From assembly GCF_002979755.1 (NCBI RefSeq), contig NZ_PCPP01000004.1:186001-250000 (forward strand): 64,000 bases of DNA. Reading direction: 5' to 3'. The translations under genes and the position numbers were made by a program. This DNA is from Chryseobacterium culicis (GTDB taxonomy: Bacteria > Bacteroidota > Bacteroidia > Flavobacteriales > Weeksellaceae). Shown here one piece after another: positions 16,534 to 23,959 of this stretch; position 1 is the first letter of the stretch, and the number at the start of each line of letters is the position of its first letter. The notes beneath the pieces are model-generated. The model saw nothing but the letters and a program-made list of their open reading frames with translations, searched no databases and was not told the DNA's origin.

Positions 16534-16695
16534 TTACATTGGTTCGCATTCTGAAGTAGGAATGTATATACAAACAGCATTTGTACAACATTGGTATGGT
16601 CCGCAATCTGAATTGTCACCACACTTTTTTATTCCGCTTCCTTTAATGTTTTTTTGTTCCAGCCTGTTGAGCTTCTTAAGATTTGAATTTTTCAT
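16534..16695 (-). CDS. cysteine-rich double-glycine-type peptide a (53 aa)
   Basis: Small gene of 53 codons. The leader reads MKNSNLKKLNRLEQKNIKGSG, matching the MKNLKKLSRxxxKxIxGG leader of its four neighbours but with GS at the processing site. The core has six Cys at 25, 31, 36, 37, 42 and 50. The first four keep the family spacing C-x5-C-x4-CC, while the last two are shifted to x4 and x7. It lies 20 bases downstream of peptide b and before a terminator. Short Bacteroidetes peptides with such leaders are usually labelled bacteriocin-like; the activity is unknown. Confidence 0.75.
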   Translation of the reverse strand: MKNSNLKKLNRLEQKNIKGSGIKKCGDNSDCGPYQCCTNAVCIYIPTSECEPM

Positions 16696-16715
16696 GGTAA
16701 TCAAATATAATAAGA

Positions 16716-16865
16716 TTAAGGCTCTATCGGACAGTCATGATCAAGGCATTCTCCGTTACAGCAGTATCCAACGGAACAAGGTCTGGTTATGCTGCATCTG
16801 AATGGTCCAATACCTCCATTAATTTGTTTGGCAGCTTCTCTGCTGAGTTTTTTTAGATTTTTCAT
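16716..16865 (-). CDS. cysteine-rich double-glycine-type peptide b (49 aa)
   Basis: Small gene of 49 codons. The leader MKNLKKLSREAAKQINGG ends in a canonical Gly-Gly, after which a cleaving C39-type transporter would release a core of 31 residues. Six Cys at 24, 30, 35, 36, 40 and 45 follow the spacing C-x5-C-x4-CC-x3-C-x4-C. It is first in the pair b-a, and its upstream region shares ACTAAAATAGTAAA (16895-16908) with peptide d, indicating a duplicated promoter. It closely resembles peptide d (AAKQINGG and the GYCCNGxC segment). Confidence 0.82.
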   Translation of the reverse strand: MKNLKKLSREAAKQINGGIGPFRCSITRPCSVGYCCNGECLDHDCPIEP

Positions 16866-16894
16866 ATAGTTTATAGTTTTGATTTTATGTTAGA

Positions 16895-16908
16895 CTAAAA
16901 TAGTAAAT
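16895..16908 (-). promoter_or_regulatory. conserved upstream element of peptide b
   Basis: ACTAAAATAGTAAA (minus strand TTTACTATTTTAGT) about 30 bases before the start of peptide b. The same string occurs at 17364-17377 before peptide d, and flanking GTGAAAATATTT sequence is also shared. Probable promoter region; the -7 match to TAnnTTTG is imperfect. Confidence 0.45.
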
Positions 16909-16975
16909 ATTTCTATATTATTCATTTGTGAGTGAAAATATTTTACTATGAATCAATGTTTTGTTTAAGTTTTAA

Positions 16976-17003
16976 ATAAAAAACACCTACAAATGCAGGT
17001 GTC
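16976..17003 (-). terminator. terminator after peptide pair d-c
   Basis: On the minus strand ACACCT / AGGTGT with an 8-nt loop followed by TTTTTATTTAA. Short stem, but positioned exactly after peptide c. Confidence 0.65.
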
Positions 17004-17018
17004 TGTAATGATCATATA

Positions 17019-17165
17019 TTATTCCAGGGGACAAGGATTTACCACACAGATGTTATGGCAACATGATCCGCCCGGACATTCGTAATGCTCTGTGCATCTT
17101 TTGAAAGGTCCGCTGCCTTTGATTTCTTTCTGTACTTGTCGGCTGAGTTTTTTTAGATTTTTCAT
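17019..17165 (-). CDS. cysteine-rich double-glycine-type peptide c (48 aa)
   Basis: Small gene of 48 codons with leader MKNLKKLSRQVQKEIKGSG (GS in place of GG). Six Cys at 24, 30, 35, 36, 40 and 45 have the exact family spacing C-x5-C-x4-CC-x3-C-x4-C. The CPGGSCCH segment is shared with peptide e. It lies 35 bases downstream of peptide d, with which it should be co-transcribed, and is followed by a terminator. Confidence 0.8.
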   Translation of the reverse strand: MKNLKKLSRQVQKEIKGSGPFKRCTEHYECPGGSCCHNICVVNPCPLE

Positions 17166-17200
17166 GATGTTTATTTTATAGTTGATGGTTAGGTGTACTT

Positions 17201-17341
17201 TTATTCAAGGCAGATAAATGGTGAGCAAATACCATTGCAGCAATATCCTACAGGACATGGATTGCTTTCACTGCATCTTTCAATGGATCCTCCGTTAATT
17301 TGTTTGGCGGCCTGCCTGCTGAGTTTCTTTAAATTTTTCAT
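17201..17341 (-). CDS. cysteine-rich double-glycine-type peptide d (46 aa)
   Basis: Small gene of 46 codons with leader MKNLKKLSRQAAKQINGG, a canonical double-glycine site. The core has Cys at 23, 29, 34, 35, 39 and 44, spacing C-x5-C-x4-CC-x3-C-x4-C, and the VGYCCNG segment shared with peptide b. It is first in the d-c pair and carries the same upstream element as peptide b (17364-17377), so the two pairs look like a duplicated two-gene unit. Confidence 0.82.
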   Translation of the reverse strand: MKNLKKLSRQAAKQINGGSIERCSESNPCPVGYCCNGICSPFICLE

Positions 17342-17363
17342 GAGATTTTGGTTTTAATGTTGA

Positions 17364-17377
17364 ACTAAAATAGTAAA
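17364..17377 (-). promoter_or_regulatory. conserved upstream element of peptide d
   Basis: ACTAAAATAGTAAA, identical to the element at 16895-16908, about 23 bases before the start of peptide d. Probable duplicated promoter region. Confidence 0.45.
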
Positions 17378-17446
17378 AAATATTTAATAAATCATTATTT
17401 GGTGAAAATATTTAATTGTTAATCAATTATTTATAGTGTTTTTTAA

Positions 17447-17482
17447 ACAAAAAGCACCTGTTCGTAAAAGTAAACAAGTGCT
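17447..17482 (-). terminator. terminator after peptide e
   Basis: On the minus strand AGCACTTGTT / AACAGGTGCT (one U-G pair) with a 10-nt loop followed by TTTTTG and another T-rich run. Confidence 0.75.
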
Positions 17483-17501
17483 CTGTATAACATGAAAATT
17501 T

Positions 17502-17657
17502 TTATAATTCCGGACATGCATAAGCAACGCATACCCGATGACAGCATGATCCGCCAGGACATTCAAAATGATACTGGCATTTCTGAAGACGGATGATACT
17601 TCCTAAGATTTCTCTCTGACTTTCTCTGCTTAACTTTTTTAAATTTGAATTTTTCAT
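17502..17657 (-). CDS. cysteine-rich double-glycine-type peptide e (51 aa)
   Basis: Small gene of 51 codons with leader MKNSNLKKLSRESQREILGS. Six Cys at 27, 33, 38, 39, 43 and 48 repeat the spacing C-x5-C-x4-CC-x3-C-x4-C, and CPGGSCCH matches peptide c. It has its own terminator and forms a single-gene unit upstream of the d-c and b-a pairs. No C39 peptidase or dedicated ABC exporter is encoded beside the cluster within this window. Confidence 0.78.
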   Translation of the reverse strand: MKNSNLKKLSRESQREILGSIIRLQKCQYHFECPGGSCCHRVCVAYACPEL

Positions 17658-17749
17658 AATAATTTAGATTTAAGATAAAACCAAATTAATGAAAGCCTTC
17701 AAATGGTTGATAAACACAAAGATATTCTGCAGGAAAAGGGCTATGAATG

Positions 17750-17777
17750 AATTATGAATTATGAATTATGAATTATG
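17750..17777. repeat. tandem heptanucleotide repeat AATTATG x4
   Basis: Four perfect copies of AATTATG followed by a partial copy, in the gap between peptide e and the exported protein gene. Confidence 0.85.
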
Positions 17778-17866
17778 AATTTATTTTGGTAGCTGCATGA
17801 AGAAAAATTCACAATTGACTTGCGAAGCAAAATTGACTATTGACAATCAAAGGTCTTATATTCCAA

Positions 17867-17901
17867 CCTTAAACCTTAAACCTTAAACCTTAAACCTTAA
17901 A
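17867..17901. repeat. tandem heptanucleotide repeat CCTTAAA x5
   Basis: Five perfect copies of CCTTAAA immediately downstream of the stop codon of the minus-strand exported protein gene. Confidence 0.88.
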
Positions 17902-17909
17902 CCCGAAAC

Positions 17910-18458
17910 TCAAAGCTCTGCTTCCGTGGGTTTTAATTTTCTCAGCTTCTTAATGATTCCTTTTATTGCTCCTTCAGTTCCTAGTTTAACAGAATTTACG
18001 GTAGAGCCTAGCAGACGCATATTTTTTCGGTAAGTATCGTGATCTGTTTCGGTTACAAGATTTCCGTCAGAACCAAAAAGTTTCATGCTGACCACCACCT
18101 GGTTGGAGAATACGTATTTTCCAAAACCTACTTTGAAATATCTTACTTTGGAAACAATGGCAAAGTCTGCATCATTATTATGGCAGTAGTCTACGATAGT
18201 CTGTTTATCAATGCTGTCGAAGGGAACCTGAACTTCTGCACGAAGCATTTTATTCTTTCTGTCTCCAAAATTATCAGTAACTGCATCAAAGAAAGCACTG
18301 TTGGTAGGGTCTTTTATTTCATCAATATCAGGCTCTACCTCGGGATTGAAGTATAGAACTTTTTTTATTTTATCATCAGCATTCCTCTGGGCTTTTACCG
18401 AAGTAAATCCGATGAATAAAAAAGTAGTAACCGCTGTAAAGAATATAATTTTTTTCAT
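17910..18458 (-). CDS. exported protein of unknown function
   Basis: A 182-residue protein with a clear signal peptide (first 23 residues, ending VKAQ). The mature part contains YFNPEVEPDIDEIKDPTNS, a KVRYFKVGFGKYVFSNQ strand region and a basic C-terminus with IKKLRKLKP. The pattern suggests a periplasmic protein with a beta-sheet core that may work at the cell envelope. I do not recognise a functional family. It is divergent from rpsO. Confidence 0.75.
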   Translation of the reverse strand: MKKIIFFTAVTTFLFIGFTSVKAQRNADDKIKKVLYFNPEVEPDIDEIKDPTNSAFFDAVTDNFGDRKNKMLRAEVQVPFDSIDKQTIVDYCHNNDADFAIVSKVRYFKVGFGKYVFSNQVVVSMKLFGSDGNLVTETDHDTYRKNMRLLGSTVNSVKLGTEGAIKGIIKKLRKLKPTEAEL

Positions 18459-18565
18459 TTGTAATTCGTATGCAAAATTACTGCCTTTTCGTTGGATTGC
18501 ATATAATTTGTTAAGAAATTTTTAACATTTTTTTCTATCAATTTTGATATATGAAATCAATAATG

Positions 18566-18596
18566 TTTGCAGGATCAAAAAATAGTCGTAATTTTG
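18566..18596 (+). promoter_or_regulatory. rpsO promoter (consensus type)
   Basis: TTTG at 18566-18569, a 19-base spacer and TAATTTTG at 18589-18596: a near-ideal Bacteroidetes TTTG-N19-TAnnTTTG promoter 35 bases before the rpsO ATG. Confidence 0.8.
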
Positions 18597-18631
18597 CACC
18601 CGTTACATAATAATCATTAAACAATATTGGA

Positions 18632-18901
18632 ATGTACTTAACAACAGACAAAAAGCAGGAAATTTTCGCAAAACACGGAAAATCTGCACAAGACACAGGG
18701 AGTGCTGAAGGACAAATCGCTCTTTTCACTTTCAGAATCAACCACTTATCTCAGCACTTAAAGGCTAACCGTCATGATTTCAACACAGAGAGATCTCTAG
18801 TGAAATTGGTAGGTAAGAGAAAAAGTTTACTAGATTACCTTAAAAACAAAGATATCGCAAGATATAGAGCAATTATTGCTGAACTAGGTTTAAGAAAATA
18901 A
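18632..18901 (+). CDS. rpsO: 30S ribosomal protein S15
   Basis: Ribosomal protein S15 of 89 residues, of standard length. Recognisable segments are the DTGSAEGQIALFTFRINHLSQHL helix pair (binding the 16S rRNA three-way junction), HDFNTERSLVKLVGKRKSLLDYLK and the C-terminal YRAIIAELGLRK. It has its own promoter and terminator. In enterobacteria rpsO and pnp form one operon; here they lie 2.6 kb apart with two minus-strand genes between them. Confidence 0.98.
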   Translation: MYLTTDKKQEIFAKHGKSAQDTGSAEGQIALFTFRINHLSQHLKANRHDFNTERSLVKLVGKRKSLLDYLKNKDIARYRAIIAELGLRK

Positions 18902-18922
18902 TCTATAAAGATTTTCAAAATA

Positions 18923-18952
18923 AAAAGCAACTTCGAAAGAGGTTGCTTTTTT
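18923..18952 (+). terminator. rpsO terminator
   Basis: A 12-bp stem AAAAGCAACTTC / GAGGTTGCTTTT closed by a GAAA tetraloop and followed by more T residues. Confidence 0.9.
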
Positions 18953-19003
18953 AGTTGTAATATAACCACAAAAGCCACAGAAGGTCCTGATCAATTTTGT
19001 TGA

Positions 19004-19190
19004 GATTCCTACGGAATGACAAATTGAATGATTAAAACTCTATTTGAATTGTGTCATTCCGTAGGAATCCAGTCAAAAGCATTAGGCAACAATGCATTAA
19101 AATATATGACAAACATCCCAATTGAAGGTGCCAAAATTCCCATCCTCCGGAGGGGTGGCAAAAATTCAAAGAATTTTTGACGGGGTGGTT
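19004..19190 (+). repeat. composite intergenic repeat, copy A
   Basis: Two linked parts. The first is an 18-bp perfect inverted repeat GATTCCTACGGAATGACA / TGTCATTCCGTAGGAATC (19004-19021 and 19052-19069). The second, after about 75 bases, is 19144-19190: GGAGGGGTGG, then the hairpin CAAAAATTC-AAA-GAATTTTTG, then ACGGGGTGGTT. Other copies are at 43557-43734 and, inverted, at 49277-49466. It lies downstream of rpsO and ends 20 bases before the DUF4260 gene. Confidence 0.85.
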
Positions 19191-19209
19191 AATTCTCTGT
19201 AGTATCCAT

Positions 19210-19569
19210 TTACTCAACCTTCTTTCCAATTTTCCCCAAATGGGTATTCTGAAAACTATCAGGATATTTCAATCCATACCCCAGAATTCTGTCAAAAGCA
19301 GAATGGGAAAATAAGATTGTTCCAATCATTTGTAAATAGGGCAGTGAGAGAGCTGTTCCGGCAAGATATACCACAATGGCTACTCCAAAATGATGGAAAA
19401 GGTTATAGCAAAAAGCTCCCACTTTATTATTAACCGTATATCCCAGCATGGAAATATCGGGTGCCAAGAAAAGTCCTGCAAACCACCACCAGGAATATCC
19501 TGTCTGGGCAAAAGCATATGCTCCTAACGACAGAAATGCTGCGTATTCAAGCTTTAACTGTATTTTCAT
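19210..19569 (-). CDS. DUF4260 family membrane protein
   Basis: Small membrane protein of 119 residues with about four hydrophobic segments. The conserved block GYSWWWFAGLFLAPDISMLGY followed by NKVGAFCYNLFHH and a C-terminal HSAFDRILGYGLKYPDSFQNTHLG identifies the DUF4260 family, whose function is unknown. An upstream ATG at 19590 would add seven residues; MKIQLKLEY is preferred as the start. A composite repeat lies immediately downstream. Confidence 0.85.
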   Translation of the reverse strand: MKIQLKLEYAAFLSLGAYAFAQTGYSWWWFAGLFLAPDISMLGYTVNNKVGAFCYNLFHHFGVAIVVYLAGTALSLPYLQMIGTILFSHSAFDRILGYGLKYPDSFQNTHLGKIGKKVE

Positions 19570-19692
19570 TGTAATGGTGTTTATTAACAAGATAAGTTCC
19601 TTTTTTCAATGAAAAGTTACATGATAAGATCCAAAAAAGAAGCGGAACACCTTTGAGATATTCCGCTTATACATTTTGATTTGATTTTGATT

Positions 19693-21120
19693 TTAATGTC
19701 CTGATTTGGCTTCAGTGCTTTCCACATGACCAAGATATTTGGTACAGTAAGCTCCAAAAATAAGAATCACCAGATAACAGAATACAGGAATAATAAATGA
19801 ATGCTGTACTCCAAACTGATCTGCAAGGTATCCCTGGAAAATAGGAACAATGGCTCCTCCCAAAATAGCCATTACTACTAAAGATGATCCCTGACTGGTA
19901 TATTTCCCCAGTCCCGAAATGGCGAGGGTATAAATGTTAGAGAACATAATAGAGTTGAAGATTCCGATTCCTAAAATACTGTACATGGCCATTTCACCAT
20001 GATTCACCATTGCGGAAATCAATAATACAACATTAATTGCGGCAAAGATTGATAATGTTCTTGCCGGTGCTGCTTTACCAATGAAGAAGGCAATGAAATT
20101 AAGTATGATAAATACAATGAAAAAACTGATCTGAGAGAAGGTAAGATTCACAATACTGAAGATCACAAGGAAAACAGCTCCTGCTGCTCCCAGCATATAA
20201 ACCGCCTTTTTACTTTGGCTCAAAGACTGATTTAAAGAGATAGCACCAAGAAAACGTCCGATCATGGCTCCACCCCAATACATAGAAAGATAATTCTTAC
20301 TGATGATTTCATTAAAGCCCATAATTTGGGGCTGCTCCAGGAAGCTGATGATAAAACTTCCCACGGCAACTTCTCCGCCTACATAGCAGAACATGGCAAA
20401 TACTCCAAATTTCAGGTGACTGAATTCAAGCGCTCCCCAGCCTTTTACAATTTCTTCTTCACCCATCTGGAATGAAGGAAGCTTAACTCTTGAGATCAAT
20501 AAGGCGACCAATAAAAGAATCCCTGCAAAAATAAGGTAAGGAATTCTTGTGGCTACCGCGCTGAAAGATCCGTCCGGAGAAGAGAAAAATTCAAAAATAA
20601 GGTGACCTCCAAGTACCGGAGCAATGGTTGTTCCGAATGCATTGAATGCCTGAGTCATATTCAGACGGCTGGAAGCAGATTCTTCACTTCCCAGCAGCGA
20701 AACATACGCATTGGCTGTAATCTGAAGTACTGTAAAACCGAGTCCTAAAATAAACAAAGCACCCAGAAACAGAGGGTAATACGAAAAAGTAGCTGCCGGA
20801 TAAAACAGGACACAGCCAAAAGCGGCCAGAAAAATTCCGAACAGGATTCCTTTTTTATATCCTAATTTATTAATGGGATCTCCTTTCGTGATAGAGATCA
20901 GAAAATAAATCAGTGATCCGATAAAGTAAGCTCCGAAAAAACAGAACTGTACCAGCATGGATTCGAAAAAGGTAAGATTGAAAAGTTGTTTCAGATAGGG
21001 GATCAGGATGTCATTCATACAGGTGATGAATCCCCACATAAAAAACAGCAGGGTGATGGTAATCAACGGAACCGTGTAATTCCTGCTTTGAGGTTGTACT
21101 TCTTTATTTATCATAAACAT
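19693..21120 (-). CDS. FucP/GluP-type sugar:proton symporter (MFS)
   Basis: Major facilitator of 475 residues with about twelve membrane helices, belonging to the fucose/glucose/galactose permease group common in Bacteroidetes. Signature segments are the first helix FFMWGFITCMNDILIPYLK, the loop with GYKKGILFG, and LNMTQAFNAFGTTIAPVLGG at helix 5. The substrate is probably a hexose taken up with protons; the exact sugar cannot be read. Either of two ATGs six bases apart could start translation. No sugar-catabolism gene is adjacent. Confidence 0.9.
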   Translation of the reverse strand: MFMINKEVQPQSRNYTVPLITITLLFFMWGFITCMNDILIPYLKQLFNLTFFESMLVQFCFFGAYFIGSLIYFLISITKGDPINKLGYKKGILFGIFLAAFGCVLFYPAATFSYYPLFLGALFILGLGFTVLQITANAYVSLLGSEESASSRLNMTQAFNAFGTTIAPVLGGHLIFEFFSSPDGSFSAVATRIPYLIFAGILLLVALLISRVKLPSFQMGEEEIVKGWGALEFSHLKFGVFAMFCYVGGEVAVGSFIISFLEQPQIMGFNEIISKNYLSMYWGGAMIGRFLGAISLNQSLSQSKKAVYMLGAAGAVFLVIFSIVNLTFSQISFFIVFIILNFIAFFIGKAAPARTLSIFAAINVVLLISAMVNHGEMAMYSILGIGIFNSIMFSNIYTLAISGLGKYTSQGSSLVVMAILGGAIVPIFQGYLADQFGVQHSFIIPVFCYLVILIFGAYCTKYLGHVESTEAKSGH

Positions 21121-21183
21121 TTATTTATCTTAAGGAATAGCCCTTAACTTTTTGCCTACAGCATGGTATTTGGTGAAGTAGGG

Positions 21184-21214
21184 CAAATATAGGAATCAAC
21201 CTATGTCTTTGCAA
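21184..21214 (-). promoter_or_regulatory. promoter of the sugar symporter gene
   Basis: Minus-strand TTG, 20-base spacer, TATATTTG. It lies 64 bases before the ATG. The rest of the 21121-21549 gap holds the pnp promoter and otherwise only AT-rich sequence. Confidence 0.55.
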
Positions 21215-21474
21215 TAATTTTAATGGTTTTTATAATGAAATGTATACTTTCTTCATAGGATAGTATTATTTTCATTTTTTGAGACAATAATACAAAAACG
21301 ACTGGATTTTTCAATGCATTATCTTTAAAAAAACACTTTTTTATTTTTATAAATGACAGAAAAGTTGACATTAAGGATATAAACTTTGAAACTCTCATCA
21401 ATTGATAGCCAATTTTTTGTATTTTAAGAGCCTATTTATGCAATCGAAAAATTTAATATATCATTATTATATAG

Positions 21475-21482
21475 TACCTTTG
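21475..21482 (+). promoter_or_regulatory. pnp promoter, -7 element
   Basis: TACCTTTG matches TAnnTTTG, 67 bases before the pnp ATG. A TTTA lies at the -33 distance instead of TTTG. Confidence 0.55.
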
Positions 21483-21549
21483 CAGACGAAAATTTAAAGA
21501 GTTTAAATATTAATTCATACTCAATACGGAGTATTAAGAAGACAAATTT

Positions 21550-23808
21550 ATGAGTATACCTCAAGCGTTTACAGAAATGATTACTCTTGCTGATGGCAGA
21601 GAAATCACTATCGAAACAGGGAAGTTGGCTAAACAGGCTGATGGATCTGTGGTAGTAAAAATGGGTGGAACAATGCTTTTAGCAACGGTTGTAGCCAATA
21701 AAGAAGCCAATCCTGGTGTAGATTTTTTACCATTAACCGTTGATTATAGAGAAAAATTCTATGCAGGTGGAAGAATTCCTGGAAACTTCTTCCGTAGAGA
21801 AGCAAGACCTTCTGATCAGGAAATTTTAACGATGCGTTTGGTGGACAGAGTATTACGTCCGCTTTTCCCTGAAGATTTCCATGCTGAAGTTCAGGTGATG
21901 ATTTCATTAATTTCTTATGACGGAAAAACAATTCCTGATGATTTAGCTGGTTTGGCAGCTTCTGCAGCTATTGCTATTACAGATATTCCTTTCAACGGAC
22001 CAATGTCTGAAGTAAGAGTTGTAAGATTTGATGGAGTACTTTCAATCAACCCAAGTTACGAAGAATTGAAAAATTCTGAGTTAGACATCATGGTTGGAGC
22101 TACTAAAGACTCCATCGTAATGGTAGAAGGAGAAATGAAAGAAATTTCCGAGCAGGAAATGTTAGAAGCTATCAATTTTGGTCATGCTGAAATTAAAAAG
22201 CAAATTGAAGCTCAGGAAAGATTAGCAGAAAAAGTAGGTAAAGCTTTCCCTAAGAGAGAATATTCTCACGAAAATCACGACGAAGAAATTCGTGAAAAAG
22301 TGTGGAAAGAAACTTACGATAAAGTATATGAAGTAGCAAGAACTCCATCTGGAAAAGAGGAGAGAGGAGAGAAATTCAAAGCGGTTCGTGAAGAATTCCT
22401 TGCTCAGTATGCTGATAATGAAGAAGAATTGGAAAGAGTAACACCTTTCGTAAAAGTATATTATCATGATGTAGAGAAAGAAGCCATGCGTCAGATGATT
22501 CTTGAAGATAATATCCGTCTTGATGGTCGTGATCCTCAAACGATCCGTCCAATCTGGTCAGAAATTGATTACCTTCCGGGAGCTCACGGTTCTGCAGTGT
22601 TTACAAGAGGTGAAACTCAGTCTTTAACAGCAGTAACTTTAGGTTCTGTGAAAGATGCAAACATGGTAGACAGCGTAATCACGCAGCATGACGAGAAATT
22701 CTTCTTACATTATAACTTCCCTCCATTCTCTACAGGTGAAGCAAGACCTCTAAGAGGAACTTCAAGAAGAGAAGTAGGACACGGTAACCTTGCTCAGAGA
22801 GCATTGCAGGCCGTAATTCCTGAAGAAAATCCATATACCATCAGAATTGTTTCTGATATCCTTGAATCAAACGGTTCATCTTCAATGGCAACAGTTTGTG
22901 CAGGAACACTAGCACTAATGGATGCTGGAGTACAGATTACAAAACCTGTTTCAGGTATTGCAATGGGATTGATTACAGATGCAAAATCAGGTAAATTCAC
23001 TGTACTTTCTGATATCTTAGGAGATGAAGATCACCTTGGAGATATGGACTTTAAAGTAACAGGTACTGCAGATGGTATTACAGCTTGTCAAATGGATATT
23101 AAAATCCAGGGACTTTCTATGGATATCATGGAAAAAGCTTTAATGCAGGCTAGAGACGGAAGATTACACATCTTAAATAAAATCACTGAAACAATCTCTG
23201 AACCAAGAGCAGACGTGAAGCCTCACGCTCCGAAAATGGTGGTAATGGAGATTCCAAAAGACTTCATTGGTGCTGTAATCGGGCCTGGAGGAAAAGTGAT
23301 TCAGCAGATGCAGAAAGATACGGATACCGTTATTGCTATTGAAGAATTAGGTGAGATCGGACGTATCGAGATTGCAGGAACAGACAGAGAGAAAATCAAT
23401 GCTGCTGTTGCAAGAATTAACGAAATTACTTTCGTACCGGTTATTGGTGAAGTTTACAAAGGTAAAGTAGTGAAGGTAATGGACTTTGGTGCATTCGTAG
23501 CGATTGCTAAAGGAACAGAAGGACTTCTTCATATTTCTGAAATTGAATGGGCTCGTCTAGACAAAGTTCCTTATGCAGAAGGTGATGAAGTAGAAGTGAA
23601 GTTCATGGGTTACGATGACCGTAAGAAAATGAAACTTTCCCGTAAAGTTCTTTTACCAAGACCTCCAAGACCAGAAGGACAAGGTAGACCAGAAGGTCAA
23701 AGAAGACCGGAAGGACAAGGAAGACCTGAGGGACAAAGAAGACCTGAAGGACAAAAGCCACAAGGTGATAAACCCGTGGAAAACGAAACTCCTTCTAACG
23801 AAGCTTAA
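21550..23808 (+). CDS. pnp: polyribonucleotide nucleotidyltransferase (PNPase)
   Basis: PNPase, a trimeric 3'-5' phosphorolytic exoribonuclease of RNA turnover. It has 752 residues: first RNase PH domain (FYAGGRIPGNFFRREARPSD), helical linker, second RNase PH domain (FPPFSTGEARPLRGTSRREVGHG), then KH (IPKDFIGAVIGPGGKVIQQ) and S1 (GKVVKVMDFGAFVAIAKGTEGLLH) RNA-binding domains. After the S1 domain comes a tail of about 45 residues built from repeated RPEGQ-type units, basic and proline-rich, which is unusual and may add RNA or membrane contacts. A strong terminator follows. Confidence 0.97.
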   Translation: MSIPQAFTEMITLADGREITIETGKLAKQADGSVVVKMGGTMLLATVVANKEANPGVDFLPLTVDYREKFYAGGRIPGNFFRREARPSDQEILTMRLVDRVLRPLFPEDFHAEVQVMISLISYDGKTIPDDLAGLAASAAIAITDIPFNGPMSEVRVVRFDGVLSINPSYEELKNSELDIMVGATKDSIVMVEGEMKEISEQEMLEAINFGHAEIKKQIEAQERLAEKVGKAFPKREYSHENHDEEIREKVWKETYDKVYEVARTPSGKEERGEKFKAVREEFLAQYADNEEELERVTPFVKVYYHDVEKEAMRQMILEDNIRLDGRDPQTIRPIWSEIDYLPGAHGSAVFTRGETQSLTAVTLGSVKDANMVDSVITQHDEKFFLHYNFPPFSTGEARPLRGTSRREVGHGNLAQRALQAVIPEENPYTIRIVSDILESNGSSSMATVCAGTLALMDAGVQITKPVSGIAMGLITDAKSGKFTVLSDILGDEDHLGDMDFKVTGTADGITACQMDIKIQGLSMDIMEKALMQARDGRLHILNKITETISEPRADVKPHAPKMVVMEIPKDFIGAVIGPGGKVIQQMQKDTDTVIAIEELGEIGRIEIAGTDREKINAAVARINEITFVPVIGEVYKGKVVKVMDFGAFVAIAKGTEGLLHISEIEWARLDKVPYAEGDEVEVKFMGYDDRKKMKLSRKVLLPRPPRPEGQGRPEGQRRPEGQGRPEGQRRPEGQKPQGDKPVENETPSNEA

Positions 23809-23830
23809 TAAGATTCATTCTTAAATATAA

Positions 23831-23857
23831 AAAATCCCTCAATTTTGAGGGATTTTT
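23831..23857 (+). terminator. pnp terminator
   Basis: Stem AAAATCCCTCA / TGAGGGATTTT with an ATTT loop and following T residues. Confidence 0.9.
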
Positions 23858-23866
23858 GCTTTTTTT

Positions 23867-23951
23867 GTCATTGCGAAATGCAGAGCATTGAAGCAATCTT
23901 ATTATTTAAATTTTCAAAATTGAGATTGCTTCGCCTTCGGCTCGCAATGAC
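23867..23951. repeat. imperfect palindromic repeat of the GTCATTGCGA type
   Basis: GTCATTGCGA and GAAGCAATCT on the left pair with AGATTGCTTC and TCGCAATGAC on the right around an AT-rich centre. Similar palindromes are dispersed in many bacterial genomes. It sits between pnp and the convergent receptor gene. Confidence 0.75.
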
Positions 23952-23959
23952 CATAGTTA

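Noticed and set aside
17867..17901. CRISPR or telomere-like array at the CCTTAAA repeats
   Set aside because: Seven-base units without spacers cannot be a CRISPR array, and the window is internal chromosomal sequence; it is a simple tandem repeat.
21201..21401. 66-codon minus-strand frame between the sugar symporter and pnp
   Set aside because: Low-complexity AT-rich translation, no promoter close to it, and it overlaps the region of two real promoters.
18632..23808. rpsO-pnp operon
   Set aside because: The genes are on the same strand, but rpsO has its own terminator and two minus-strand genes lie between them.
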